Shown here: piece by piece, positions 20,025-28,722 of the stretch
Numbering within the stretch: the stretch's first letter is position 1
How the letters are laid out: each line of letters opens with the position of its first letter
Source of the DNA: Pseudomonas sp. MRSN 12121
Lineage (GTDB): Bacteria; Pseudomonadota; Gammaproteobacteria; Pseudomonadales; Pseudomonadaceae
Reading direction: 5' to 3'
DNA length: 64,000 nt
NCBI RefSeq assembly: GCF_000931465.1
Contig: NZ_CP010892.1
Location: forward strand, 3,557,388 to 3,621,387
Notes under the pieces: model-generated
Databases searched by the model: none
Seen by the model: the letters and a program-made list of their open reading frames with translations, nothing else
What the model was told of the DNA's origin: nothing
Program-made: the position numbers and the translations under genes

Positions 20025-22348
20025 GGCTCCTGGCGAGCCGGCACTGGCTCGACCTGCCGCTGCGCGGCAAGGCCCTGGTGGTGATTTCCCTGCCGCTGGT
20101 GGTCCTGCTGCTGTCACTGGTGCTGATCTACATCACCGAGCGCCAGACTGCCCGCGCCGAGGAAGACGTGCGCCGGGTGCTGCTGGTGCAGGGCGACATC
20201 CAGACCGTGCACACCCTGCTCGCCGAGGCGGCGGCCAGCGTGCGCGGCTACCTGCTGACCCGCCGCGAAGACTTCCTGCCCAGCTACGAGCGGGCCCAGC
20301 CGCTGATCCGCGCCGCGCTGCAACGCCTGGACCACAACATCCGCGACGCCAGGATGCGCGACCACCTCAAGGCCATCACCCCGCTGATCGGCCACAAGCT
20401 CGACGGCCTGGTGGCCCTGCGCAACGGCCGGCCCGACGACAGCGCGAGCATCACGGCGATCCTGATCGAGAACAAGCAGGTGCTGGACGTGCTGCGCGAG
20501 CAGATCAGCGCCATGCGCGTGCGCGAGGACGGCCTGCTCGCCGAACGCAGCGCCGCGGCCTCGGCGACCCGCATGCGCCTGCTGCTGGCCACGCTGCTGG
20601 CGGCGGTCTGCGGCCTGTTCGGGGCGATTGTCGCGGTGCTGTTCCTGTCCAAGGGCATCGTCGCGCGGGTGCAGCAGGTGCAAGGCAACGCCCAGCGCCT
20701 GGCCCTCGGCCAACCGCTGCGACCGCAGGCGCCGGAACAGGATGAGATCGGCCAGCTCGGCACCCGCCTGGTGGAGGCCGGGCAACTGCTGGCCGAACGC
20801 GAGCGGGCCCTGCGCGACAACGAGGAGCGCCTGCGGCTGATCATCGACGGGGTCAAGGACTACGGGATCTTCGCCCTCGACACCGCGGGCCGGGTGACCA
20901 CCTGGAACGCCGGCGCCGAGCGGATCAAGGGCTACACCGAACAGGAGATCATTGGCCGGCACTTCTCGCTGTTCTACCTGCCGGAAGAATGCCCGGCGCA
21001 CCCGGACATGGCCCTGCGTGAGGCCACCCGCGACGGCCATTACATGGAAGAGGCCTGGCGTTGCCGCAAGGACGGCAGCCGCTTCTGGGCCAGCGTGGTG
21101 ATCACCGCGCAATACGACGCCAGTGGCGCGCTGCGCGGCTTTTCCAAGATCACCCGCGACATCACCGACCGCCGCGCGGCGGAAATCGCCCTGCGCACCG
21201 CCCGCGAGGAAGCCGAGAGCGCGAGCCGCGCGAAAAGCCAGTTTCTCTCGCGCATGAGCCACGAGCTGCGCACCCCGCTCAATGCCATCCTCGGCTTCGC
21301 CCAGCTGCTGGAGATGGATTCGCCCGGCGGCCGCAGCCCGCAGGTCGGGCACATCCTGCGTGCCGGGCAGCACCTGCTGACCCTGATCAACGAGGTGCTG
21401 GACATCACCCGCATCGAGGCCGGGCACCTGCCGCTGAACGTCGAGCCGATCGCCCTGGCCTCGGTGCTGCACGAGACGCTGACGCTGGTCTCGCCGATGG
21501 CCAGCGACGCCGGTGTGCAACTCGATGCCCTGCCCGTGCTGGACGAACGCAGCGCGGTGATCGCCGACCGCCAGCGGCTGATCCAGGTGCTGCTCAACCT
21601 GCTGTCCAACGCTATCAAGTACAACCGGCCCCAGGGCCGGGTGCGGATCGCGGTCACCGTCGTCGGCGCGCAGATCGAAGTGGCGGTCAGCGACACCGGC
21701 GCCGGTATTCCCCTGGAACGCCTGGACCAGTTGTTCCGCCCCTTCGAACGCCTGGGTGCCGACCCGCGGGTCGAAGGAACCGGCCTGGGCCTGGCCCTGA
21801 GCAAGAGCCTGCTGGAAACCATGGACGGCAGCCTGCGGGTGCACAGCACCCCGGGCCAGGGTTGCTGCTTCACCCTGCAACTGCCGTTCGCCCGGCTCGC
21901 CACGGCGGGCGTGGCGCCACCCTTCGAGCAGCCAGCCTCGGTGCTAGCGCCCCGTGCCGAGGCCGTGGAGCCACGCGGCCAGGTGCTGTGCATCGAAGAC
22001 AACCTGTCGAGCCTGGCGCTGATCGAAACCCTGCTGCAACGCCGCCCGGGCATTCGCCTGCTGTCGAGCATGCAAGGCCAGATGGGCCTGGACCTGGCGC
22101 GCCAGCATGCGCCGCAGCTGATTCTGCTGGACGTCAGCCTGCCGGACCTGACGGGCCTGGAGGTGCTGCGCCGCTTGCGCGAAGCGCCGGCCACCGCCAG
22201 CACCCCGGTGCTGATGATCACCGCCGACGCCAGCGCCCTGACCCACCGCGACCTGCTCCAGGCCGGGGCAACGGCGATCCTGACCAAGCCGATCCATATC
22301 CCGGCGTTTCTCGCCCACCTTGAGCAACACCTACCGGAGCCCGCATGA
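20021..22348 (+). CDS. Hybrid sensor histidine kinase (CHASE3-HAMP-PAS-HisKA-HATPase-REC)
   Basis: This protein has 775 residues. Two membrane helices (about 18-39 and 184-206) flank a periplasmic CHASE3-like four-helix domain (VHTLLAEAAASVRGYLLTRREDFL). A HAMP-like linker and a PAS domain with PAC (about 260-385, GIFALDTAGRVTTWNAGAERIKGYT) come next. HisKA follows, with the phospho-His in FLSRMSHELRTPLNAILG (His414), then HATPase_c and a C-terminal receiver (phospho-acceptor Asp704 in LILLDVSLPDLTG). It starts inside the regulator stop codon (ATGA). The periplasmic stimulus is unknown. An output for its receiver domain may be the lone receiver encoded next. Confidence 0.9.
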   Translation: MRLLASRHWLDLPLRGKALVVISLPLVVLLLSLVLIYITERQTARAEEDVRRVLLVQGDIQTVHTLLAEAAASVRGYLLTRREDFLPSYERAQPLIRAALQRLDHNIRDARMRDHLKAITPLIGHKLDGLVALRNGRPDDSASITAILIENKQVLDVLREQISAMRVREDGLLAERSAAASATRMRLLLATLLAAVCGLFGAIVAVLFLSKGIVARVQQVQGNAQRLALGQPLRPQAPEQDEIGQLGTRLVEAGQLLAERERALRDNEERLRLIIDGVKDYGIFALDTAGRVTTWNAGAERIKGYTEQEIIGRHFSLFYLPEECPAHPDMALREATRDGHYMEEAWRCRKDGSRFWASVVITAQYDASGALRGFSKITRDITDRRAAEIALRTAREEAESASRAKSQFLSRMSHELRTPLNAILGFAQLLEMDSPGGRSPQVGHILRAGQHLLTLINEVLDITRIEAGHLPLNVEPIALASVLHETLTLVSPMASDAGVQLDALPVLDERSAVIADRQRLIQVLLNLLSNAIKYNRPQGRVRIAVTVVGAQIEVAVSDTGAGIPLERLDQLFRPFERLGADPRVEGTGLGLALSKSLLETMDGSLRVHSTPGQGCCFTLQLPFARLATAGVAPPFEQPASVLAPRAEAVEPRGQVLCIEDNLSSLALIETLLQRRPGIRLLSSMQGQMGLDLARQHAPQLILLDVSLPDLTGLEVLRRLREAPATASTPVLMITADASALTHRDLLQAGATAILTKPIHIPAFLAHLEQHLPEPA

Positions 22349-22797
22349 ACCACGACCTGCGCATCCTGATCATCGACGACCAGCGCCCCAACCTCGATCT
22401 GATGGAGCAACTGCTGGCCCGCGAAGGCCTGCACAACGTGCTCAGCAGCACCCAGCCGCTGCGCACCCTGGACCTGTTCAACAGCTTCGAGCCGGACCTG
22501 GTGATCCTCGACCTGCACATGCCCGATTTCGACGGTTTCGCCGTGCTCGAACAACTCAACCGGCGCATCCCGGCCAACGATTACCTGCCGATCCTGGTGC
22601 TGACCGCCGACGCCACCCGCGACACCCGCCTGCGCGCCCTGGCCCTGGGCGCCCGCGACTTCATCAGCAAGCCGCTGGACGCCCTGGAGACCCTGCTGCG
22701 GATCTGGAACCTGCTGGAAACCCGCGCCCTGTACAAGGCCCTGCGCCAGCAGGTGCCGGCGCAACAGATCGAGCTGCTGCGCCGGCATCGGCCGTAA
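22345..22797 (+). CDS. Stand-alone receiver (CheY-like) response regulator
   Basis: This 150-residue single receiver domain has Asp11/Asp12, the phospho-acceptor Asp56 (LVILDLHMPDFDGF), a Thr in LVLTADA and the Lys in FISKPLDALE. A short C-terminal helical tail (about 128-150) carries no DNA-binding or enzyme domain. It begins within the hybrid kinase stop codon (ATGA) and closes the four-gene operon. It may act as a phosphotransfer intermediate or phosphate sink, or bind a protein target; the target is not shown. Confidence 0.85.
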   Translation: MNHDLRILIIDDQRPNLDLMEQLLAREGLHNVLSSTQPLRTLDLFNSFEPDLVILDLHMPDFDGFAVLEQLNRRIPANDYLPILVLTADATRDTRLRALALGARDFISKPLDALETLLRIWNLLETRALYKALRQQVPAQQIELLRRHRP

Positions 22798-22824
22798 GCC
22801 GCTCGCGCGGAGGGCGAGACCGCC

Positions 22825-24168
22825 TCAGAACCGCCCGCCCAACGGATACTCCAGCGCCAGCCGCAACTGGTCGGCATCCAGTTCGGCCTGGGCGCGGTTG
22901 CCGCGATGCACGGCGTGGCGCAGGGTCACGGCGAGGTTTTTCGCCGGGCCCGACTGCACCACGTACCTGGCCTGCAGGTCGCGTTCCCAGTGTTTGCCGC
23001 CTTCGCCATAGCCCAGCCAGGCGTAGCCGCCGCGCGGGTCCATGTGGCGGCCGTCGATGCCGCTGCCGCGCACATACAGGGCGCTGAAGGTCAGGCCGGG
23101 AACGCTGTAGCCGGCCATGTTCAGGTCGTAGCGGGCCTGCCACGAGGCTTCTTCGGGGGCGTTGAAGTCCGACAGGGCCACGGCGTTACTGAGCAGGATC
23201 GCGCCGCGGGTGACGTAGTCGTAAGGCGTGTCGCCATCGACTTTCTGATAGCCCAGGCCAAAACTGTGGGCGCCGCTCCTGTAGGTCGACATCAGGCTCC
23301 AGGTGCTGTTGTCGATACGCCCGGACAAGGCCTTGCCAGTGTCCTGGGTGCGGTACAGGTTGAAATCGAACGTCAGGTCCTGGCCCTGGCTCAGCGGCAG
23401 GTTGTAGAGCGCACCGAGATATTGCTGGCGCCAAGTGTCTTCGTACAGCGCGCTGAACAGACTGGCGTTGAGGCCCTTGATCGAGGTGTTGCGCACGCCG
23501 ATCAGGTCGAAGCTGTCGCCCTGCTTGCCGTTGGAATAATTGACCACGAAACCCTGGTCGTGGCTGCTGGCATTGCGGTCGGTGCTTTCGTTGAAGTGGC
23601 CGCCGTACAGCGTGGTATTACTCAGTTCGCGGCTGGTGAGGAACCAGCCGGTGGCGGTCTCGGGCAGCAGGCGGCTGTCGGAGGAACCGAACACCGGGGT
23701 CTTGACCCGCTGCTCGCCGTAGCGCAGTTCGGTGGAGGAAAAGCGCAGCTTGGCCACCGCGCCGCCGCGGCTGAATTCATCCTTGGGGTGGCCGTCGTTG
23801 TCCACGCCCAGCAGCCGCGCCTTGCCGGCCCGGCCACCGCCGCTGTCGAGTTTCCAGCCGGAATAGACGTGGGCGTCCAGGCCAAAACCGAGGGTGCCCT
23901 GGGTGAAACCGGAGCTGTAGTCGGCCATCAGGCCGTAGGCCCACTCCTCGGCCAGGTCGCTGCGTTCGGCGCGGGGTTTGTAGGCGTTGCGCGCGCCGTT
24001 GCTCAAGGAACCGTGCTCATAGTCGCGACGGTCGTAGAGGCTGCGGTTGAACAGGCTCCATTGGCTGTCTTCGATAAACCCCTTGGCATTGTCCTGCTCC
24101 GCGGCCAGCGCGAGCAGGCTCTGGCCGCCCAATGCCAACAGCAGGGTGTGTCGGGTCAAGGTCTTCAC
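22825..24168 (-). CDS. OprD-family outer-membrane porin
   Basis: This 447-residue porin of the OprD/OpdK type allows uptake of small carboxylates or basic amino acids. Signal peptide: TRHTLLLALGGQSLLALA. The mature protein opens KGFIEDSQWSLFNRSLYDRRDYEHG, the usual OprD start with FIEDS. It ends in LRLALEYPLGGRF with C-terminal Phe. The start is a GTG at 24168 with CGGAG seven bases ahead; longer readings overlap the next gene and have a different composition. Substrate is not predictable from sequence alone. A membrane acyltransferase gene lies upstream but may be a separate unit. Confidence 0.88.
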   Translation of the reverse strand: MKTLTRHTLLLALGGQSLLALAAEQDNAKGFIEDSQWSLFNRSLYDRRDYEHGSLSNGARNAYKPRAERSDLAEEWAYGLMADYSSGFTQGTLGFGLDAHVYSGWKLDSGGGRAGKARLLGVDNDGHPKDEFSRGGAVAKLRFSSTELRYGEQRVKTPVFGSSDSRLLPETATGWFLTSRELSNTTLYGGHFNESTDRNASSHDQGFVVNYSNGKQGDSFDLIGVRNTSIKGLNASLFSALYEDTWRQQYLGALYNLPLSQGQDLTFDFNLYRTQDTGKALSGRIDNSTWSLMSTYRSGAHSFGLGYQKVDGDTPYDYVTRGAILLSNAVALSDFNAPEEASWQARYDLNMAGYSVPGLTFSALYVRGSGIDGRHMDPRGGYAWLGYGEGGKHWERDLQARYVVQSGPAKNLAVTLRHAVHRGNRAQAELDADQLRLALEYPLGGRF

Positions 24169-24248
24169 GGTCGAACTCCGGAAAATCGATAAAGGGCGGG
24201 CGATAGCAGGCAGTGCGCCGCTGTACGGGCGCACCACCGGGACCCCGT

Positions 24249-25454
24249 TCAGAGGTATTTGAGGATCGCGATATCGCGGCGACGCTGCTTGAGGCCTGCG
24301 AACCAGCGGGTCGGGAAGAACAGCAGCACACCGAGGATCAGGCTCCACAGCCAGACCCCGGACAGGTTGTCGAAGCCGTAGTAAGTGCCCTGGTTGGCGC
24401 CCCAGATGGCCACGGCCACCAGGTACAGGGCCTTGAGCACGTACAGGTGCAGCAGGTAGAAGAACATCGGCGCGCCGCCGTAGATCGCCAGTTGCGCGGT
24501 CGACCAACGATCCTGGGCCTTCTCGAAGTACGCCAGGAGGATCAGCCCCAGGCCCAGGGTCGGCATCAGGAACATCAGCGACGGCGGGTATTTCCTGGCG
24601 CTCATGAAGCTCATGAAAGTACGCAGCGCATCGCCGGTCTGTACCCAGGGCTTCTCGCCATAGACGTTCAGGTAGCGGATGAACACGAAGGCCAGCAGCA
24701 GGCCGACGCCGACCTTGAGCAACCGCGCAATCCGCGCCGCCGGCTGCACATCCTTGCCGAACCAGGGGCCTATGGCCCAGCCCAGCAGGATCACCCCGAT
24801 CCACGGCAGCACCGGGTAGGTGGTGCGGGCCCGGGTGAACTCGGTGAGGTCGATGAATACCCGCTGGTGCAGGATCGACCAGGGCACGAAGAATGGCGAC
24901 TCGGGGCCCACCACCACCTCATCCAGCAGGTTGTGCCCGGCGACGATGGCGACGCCCAGCACGATCAGCCAGCCGCGCTTGAAGTGCAGCAGGCCGGCCA
25001 GCACGATCATGCAGATACCGATGCACCAGATCACCTGCAGCCACAGGGTCTTGGGCGGGAACTCGGCGTTCCAGGCAAAACACACGAAGGTCAGTTCGAG
25101 GAACACCAGGAACAGGCCGCGCTTGAGCAGGAACACCGAGGTTTGCCCGAGGCTGTGTTTCTGGCTGTAGAGCCAGGCCGACAGGCCGGTGAGGAAGATG
25201 AACACCGGGGCGCAGAGCGTGCTGAGCAGGCGGGTGAAATACAGGTCCGGGGTCACGCTCAGGGCGTCGATCGGGTCGGTCACCTGGCGATGCAGGAAGA
25301 AGGTCTCGCGCACATGGTCCAGCAGCATGCACAGCATGACAAAACCGCGCAGGGCATCGATCGCCAGCATCCGCGTATTGGCCATGGCCATGCTGCCCGC
25401 CAGCGCAGGGGAGGCAACGCCCGCCTGCCCTGCCAGTCCGGTAGAAAGAGTCAT
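24249..25454 (-). CDS. DUF1624 / HGSNAT-like integral membrane protein
   Basis: This protein of 401 residues has about ten hydrophobic helices. The N-terminal motif MLAIDALRGFVMLCMLLDHVRETFF places the DALRG and DH residues of the heparan-alpha-glucosaminide N-acetyltransferase catalytic domain (DUF1624) near positions 31-50. Such proteins are thought to transfer acyl groups to sugars at the inner membrane. The start at 25454 precedes this conserved region by about 30 residues; longer readings are lacking in membrane character. The upstream region has a 21-bp palindrome that may be its operator. The substrate is unknown. Confidence 0.75.
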   Translation of the reverse strand: MTLSTGLAGQAGVASPALAGSMAMANTRMLAIDALRGFVMLCMLLDHVRETFFLHRQVTDPIDALSVTPDLYFTRLLSTLCAPVFIFLTGLSAWLYSQKHSLGQTSVFLLKRGLFLVFLELTFVCFAWNAEFPPKTLWLQVIWCIGICMIVLAGLLHFKRGWLIVLGVAIVAGHNLLDEVVVGPESPFFVPWSILHQRVFIDLTEFTRARTTYPVLPWIGVILLGWAIGPWFGKDVQPAARIARLLKVGVGLLLAFVFIRYLNVYGEKPWVQTGDALRTFMSFMSARKYPPSLMFLMPTLGLGLILLAYFEKAQDRWSTAQLAIYGGAPMFFYLLHLYVLKALYLVAVAIWGANQGTYYGFDNLSGVWLWSLILGVLLFFPTRWFAGLKQRRRDIAILKYL

Positions 25455-25679
25455 ATCGCTCACTTGTGTCGAAGGTCGTTGGGCCGGGGTAAAACCTGGC
25501 GCTGATTCAGGACAAGGGGGCATGCCACCTGCCCGGGCGATATCGGTCGTGCCGGGGATGTCCCGGAACACGTGTCGCCGGCCGCCGCTCGAAGCCTTGT
25601 GGGCCACACCGCGAAAGGTCCGGCGCAGACGCTGGCGCGCCTTGTCGCCGCCTGGGTGGGGATGAGCCACCCGGATGCA

Positions 25680-25700
25680 AAATGTTATCAGATAACATTT
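25680..25700. promoter_or_regulatory. 21-bp perfect palindrome, possible operator
   Basis: Arms AAATGTTATC and GATAACATTT flank a single central A. The position, 226 bp upstream of the DUF1624 gene and after the lipoprotein terminator, suits an operator of a dimeric repressor (GntR/TetR/LacI-like size). The regulator is not identifiable here. Confidence 0.5.
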
Positions 25701-25752
25701 CGTTTTGAACAAAAAACCGCGCCACGCCCGAAAACTCATGCCCCGGACAAAC

Positions 25753-25780
25753 GACAACGGCGCCCGAGGGCGCCGTTGTC
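25753..25780. terminator. Terminator hairpin after the lipoprotein gene
   Basis: GACAACGGCGCCC and GGCGCCGTTGTC form a 12-bp GC-rich stem with a very short loop, 30 bp past the stop of the lipoprotein gene on the minus strand. A weak T-run follows (GTTTGT). Confidence 0.7.
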
Positions 25781-25809
25781 ATGTGTTCGGGCCAGACCGC
25801 CCGGGAAAC

Positions 25810-26037
25810 TCAATCATCGTCGTCATCGTCGCGATCGCGACGGTGATGACGCTCGTAGCGACGGTCACGACGGTCGTCGTCGTAATCCTGGCCCTGGTCG
25901 TTGTCACGGTAGTAGCGGCCATGATCGCGCCAGCGGTCGTGGTCGCGGTAATAGCCTCGATCGTCATCCCAATGGGTGTAGCAGCCTCCTAGCAACAGGG
26001 TGGACAGGGTCAGGGTGAGTAGCGCGAATCGCTTCAT
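25810..26037 (-). CDS. Small, highly charged lipoprotein
   Basis: This protein of 75 residues has a signal peptide with lipobox LLLGGC (Cys19). The mature chain is almost wholly Asp, Arg, His and Tyr (HDRWRDHGRYYRD, then DRRDRRYERHHRRDR) and ends in a poly-Asp tail. Low complexity prevents family assignment; it may bind metals or polyanions in the envelope. CAGGA lies about eight bases before the ATG. The prophage end is only 20-45 bp upstream of the start, so the original promoter has probably been separated from it. Confidence 0.7.
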   Translation of the reverse strand: MKRFALLTLTLSTLLLGGCYTHWDDDRGYYRDHDRWRDHGRYYRDNDQGQDYDDDRRDRRYERHHRRDRDDDDDD

Positions 26038-26059
26038 GGATGGGTCCTGGTGTTTAGGA

Positions 26060-26070
26060 GTGAGATAAAT
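26060..26070 (+). repeat. Prophage left terminal inverted repeat
   Basis: GTGAGATAAAT here is the exact inverse of the sequence at 60529-60539. A related TGTGAGGTAAAC at 26082-26093 may be a second transposase-binding site, as Mu ends carry several. Confidence 0.55.
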
Positions 26071-26234
26071 ACAGGGGTAGGTGTGAGGTAAACCCGAGAC
26101 ATTCCGGGATCTGGTGGTCCATGGTGGTATGGGGTTTGTAAATGTGTTGCAGCAGGTGCAATTAGGTTTGGCCCCGGCCAGTGCCTGGTGATCGGGGCGC
26201 TAGGTGGAAAGGTAGCGCTCTTTTCTGCTGGTGA

Positions 26235-26606
26235 CTACTCTTCGTCGTCCTCTTCAAAAGATGCGAACAGATCGCCCTGGTTGCGAGCAATTATTGCCAG
26301 CCGCATCCTCTTAACGACCTTGTAGACGAACGCCAGCGAGAGATTATGTTTCATGGCCAGCTCCCGCTGGTTACGCCCCGTCCATTCATCAAAGATTTGT
26401 TGGTGCAACTTCGAGGCTTGCAGGTGAATGCCTTTCGGCATGTAGAGAACCTGCCCTCCCCAGACGTTAGCCATCAGCATAGCCACTTCATTGCCGTGAG
26501 CCTCGGCAAGTTCAGGGCTGATGTCTAGGGTTTCCTTGGCAGACTGAGCCACATGATCGGCGAGGGTCTGGAGAAGCTCACCCGGAGCGCTACAGGGCGC
26601 TTTCAT
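26235..26606 (-). CDS. Mor/C-family transcription activator (late gene activator)
   Basis: This protein has 123 residues. The central part matches Mor-type activators: MANVWGGQVLYMPKG, then IFDEWTGRNQRELAMKHNLSLAFVYKVVKRMR, which is the helix-turn-helix that reads the dyad. Mor and C of Mu bind as dimers just upstream of weak -10 promoters and contact RNA polymerase. It is the last gene of the leftward early operon and overlaps gemA by four bases. It is the only Mor/C-like gene in the element, so it should serve the four identical late boxes at 36284, 43832, 50626 and 56695. An acidic tail (SFEEDDEE) ends the protein. Confidence 0.85.
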   Translation of the reverse strand: MKAPCSAPGELLQTLADHVAQSAKETLDISPELAEAHGNEVAMLMANVWGGQVLYMPKGIHLQASKLHQQIFDEWTGRNQRELAMKHNLSLAFVYKVVKRMRLAIIARNQGDLFASFEEDDEE

Positions 26607-27055
26607 ACGACCTCCTTATTGGTCACACGGTGCTGCCACTGTTTCAGGTTCTCGATCACTCGACTTGCCTGGGGGACGCTGAGCCATTGCAGCGCAGACA
26701 CCTTTGTCATGCTTTTTACGAAGCTGGCCAGGGCTGCCTCGGACGGATCGCGAACCGCACCCAGGTCATGCAGTGCCAGCCACAGCGAACGGATCTTCTT
26801 GGACTGCTCATCATTAGCTTGTGGCCGCTTACCAGCCTTGTTTGGACGAGGTTTAAAGCCCTTCTGCTTGAGCTGCTCCAAAACCCTCAGCAGGTTTGGA
26901 ACGCTCAAGTCAGCGGTGGACGTCGCGCCGTCCAACCCCGTCATTCCAGCCAGCATCAGGCGATACGTATCGTCATCCATGCGCAACTCACGCCGTGCAA
27001 CATGGATCATCTTGATGTAACGCAGGCGGATAGGATTGGTCGGCGCGGCGCTCAT
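26603..27055 (-). CDS. gemA: GemA-like regulatory protein (DUF1018)
   Basis: This protein of 150 residues belongs to the Mu GemA/Mor-associated family, which modulates host gene expression and DNA supercoiling during the lytic cycle. Typical segments are IRLRYIKMIHVARRELRMDDDTYRLMLAGMTG and KKIRSLWLALHDLGAVRDPSEAALASFVK. The ATG at 27055 overlaps the preceding stop (ATGA); its own stop overlaps the Mor/C gene. It is one of the last early genes, the usual place for gemA in Mu relatives. Confidence 0.85.
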   Translation of the reverse strand: MSAAPTNPIRLRYIKMIHVARRELRMDDDTYRLMLAGMTGLDGATSTADLSVPNLLRVLEQLKQKGFKPRPNKAGKRPQANDEQSKKIRSLWLALHDLGAVRDPSEAALASFVKSMTKVSALQWLSVPQASRVIENLKQWQHRVTNKEVV

Positions 27056-27270
27056 GCCCACCCCCCGCGTTCCATCAGATCGATAGCGGCTTGCTGAGGA
27101 TCTTCGATATCGCCGTAGGACAGTTCCCGAATGAAGTCCTCCAGCTCACTCTTGTCGTTGATCGCATTCCCCGACGCCCATGCAGCGACCCGAAGCCTGC
27201 CAATCTCCCGTGGGATATCGTTGCCCATGCCCTCTACAACGAGGGTGTCAAAAGTCTCTTTCTCACTCAT
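27052..27270 (-). CDS. Small hypothetical early phage protein
   Basis: This protein of 72 residues begins MSEKETFDTLVVEGMGND. It is acidic and probably alpha-helical (LEDFIRELSYGDIEDPQQAAIDLMERGGW). GGAGGGGGT precedes the ATG. It lies in the tight early operon and overlaps gemA. I do not recognise a family. Confidence 0.6.
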   Translation of the reverse strand: MSEKETFDTLVVEGMGNDIPREIGRLRVAAWASGNAINDKSELEDFIRELSYGDIEDPQQAAIDLMERGGWA

Positions 27271-27271
27271 G

Positions 27272-27712
27272 TCACACCCCCTCCGGCGTAATTCGCCACC
27301 TGCTATGCAGGCGATCAGTCGGGACACATTCAAGGCGCTCGATGTTACTAAGTCGGCCAAGGAACAGTTTCTCTGCCAAGCGCTTCACCGGATATTCATA
27401 GTCATGAGTGCACGACACACGCTTGCCGTTCACGGTGCTGGTGACGTAGCCGTTCCAGTCCTGACGCACCGAAACTTCAATAGGAATGAGTGGCTGAACC
27501 GAACGCACCGGATACTTGACCCAGCCGGTACGACCTTTCCAGAGATACTCGACATCGCTACCGATCTTCAGCTCGGCCAGATTGGTGACTTTAAAACCGC
27601 CCCATATATCACTCTGGTATGGCCAGCTTTCGGTGACGATGCCCTCTTCATCGACAGTCCACACAAGGAAGTCTTGGTGATGATTCTGAAACTCGATCAG
27701 TGTCTTGCTCAT
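27272..27712 (-). CDS. Hypothetical early phage protein
   Basis: This protein of 146 residues has many aromatic and beta-prone segments (DFLVWTVDEEGIVTESWPYQSDIWGGF, TGWVKYPVRSVQPLI). The start at 27712 has a strong AGGAGG six bases ahead. It sits between the DUF2528-like gene and the small early gene in one operon. I do not recognise a function. Confidence 0.6.
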   Translation of the reverse strand: MSKTLIEFQNHHQDFLVWTVDEEGIVTESWPYQSDIWGGFKVTNLAELKIGSDVEYLWKGRTGWVKYPVRSVQPLIPIEVSVRQDWNGYVTSTVNGKRVSCTHDYEYPVKRLAEKLFLGRLSNIERLECVPTDRLHSRWRITPEGV

Positions 27713-27713
27713 A

Positions 27714-28103
27714 TCAATCCTCCTGGAACTCAAGATCGAGATCGACTTCTATGTCAGCACTGAGCAGGCGAATGCCGCACCACCCGAATGGTTCATTACC
27801 TTCAGTTCCGCCCCAGCCCTCTTGGTTGTGCAGGTTGTCTCGCGTCCAACACCCTGCCGCCTCGGTGGTGTTACAAGTGCCGCCACCAATCTCCAGAAAG
27901 GCAAAGACCAGTTGTCTGGCTGCCATCTTGATGACAGCCATGACAACATCTTGATTGGCTTCACTAAGGCGCCACTTCGAATCCGACCAGTACTCATTGA
28001 TCAGCGTGGCACGCTCAACAGTGAGCTGGTCATGATTGACCTCCAGGGTGATTTCCCAATCTTTCCAGGTGTCTTTCAGTGTGTATTTCTTGAGGTTCGC
28101 CAT
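27714..28103 (-). CDS. DUF2528-like early phage protein
   Basis: This protein of 129 residues has LKDTWKDWEITLEVNHDQL near its start and GCWTRDNLHNQEGWGGTEG...GIRLL near its end, which I recall from DUF2528 proteins of Mu-like prophages. The start at 28103 follows the DUF3164 stop directly (TGATATG). The role is unknown; the pairing with DUF3164 is a repeated early-region arrangement. Confidence 0.55.
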   Translation of the reverse strand: MANLKKYTLKDTWKDWEITLEVNHDQLTVERATLINEYWSDSKWRLSEANQDVVMAVIKMAARQLVFAFLEIGGGTCNTTEAAGCWTRDNLHNQEGWGGTEGNEPFGWCGIRLLSADIEVDLDLEFQED

Positions 28104-28104
28104 A

Positions 28105-28722
28105 TCACACCACCGCCAGGTCAAGAGGAATGGCCCGGTACTCGTCGGTGCCATTGACCCGCTCATAAACGCGGATGTACACGGCAATGCCAGATACCAG
28201 GATCGAGTCTTTCACAGCTTTCATCGCTGCTTTCCAGGTGTCGTCATCGATCTCCAAGCGCAGCAGATCAAGGACATCTGAGGTCTTGATCTGGCCATTA
28301 CGGTTTGGGCTGAAGGTACGGTCTACGATGGCCAGCAAATGGTTGTCCGCGCCCTTGCTCCAGGTCTTGATGCAGTCGTACACCATGACCTTGGCGACCT
28401 CCATTTCCTCGGTGAAGGTCAGCCGGTCCGCGTGCGAACGCACAACCTTGTACTTGCCGTCATAGGTGGTGATGGTCACGTTGCCTTTCTTGCCGCCCAT
28501 CTGGACGCCGTAGCGTTCGCCCGCGATGCTGATCAGATCGGCGATGTCACCGAGCGATTTTTTCTTGAAGTTCTTCAGGTCCAGGTGCAGCTTTTTGGCC
28601 GCTTCAGCAAGCTCTGCTGCTACCTGGTCGCGCAGCTTGTCCTGCTCGCGCACCTGGTCAACCGGGACCAGGTGGCCAACGGCATTGCGGACAAAGCCTT
28701 CTGGAATAATGAGATCAGACAT
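28105..28722 (-). CDS. DUF3164 early phage protein
   Basis: This protein of 205 residues has an N-terminal segment (MSDLIIPEGFVRNAVGHLVP) and a core (VTITTYDGKYKVVRSHADRLTFTEEMEVAK) that are characteristic of DUF3164, found in Mu-like phages. AAGGAAG precedes the ATG at 28722. It belongs to the semi-essential early block between MuB and GemA. Its molecular role is unknown. Confidence 0.75.
   Translation of the reverse strand: MSDLIIPEGFVRNAVGHLVPVDQVREQDKLRDQVAAELAEAAKKLHLDLKNFKKKSLGDIADLISIAGERYGVQMGGKKGNVTITTYDGKYKVVRSHADRLTFTEEMEVAKVMVYDCIKTWSKGADNHLLAIVDRTFSPNRNGQIKTSDVLDLLRLEIDDDTWKAAMKAVKDSILVSGIAVYIRVYERVNGTDEYRAIPLDLAVV

Larger units (their letters stand above)
25455..25809. other. 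Intergenic region with palindrome and terminator hairpin
   Basis: This 355-bp gap between two leftward genes carries a 21-bp perfect palindrome (25680-25700) and a strong hairpin (25753-25780), both described separately. Otherwise I see no gene. Confidence 0.6.
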
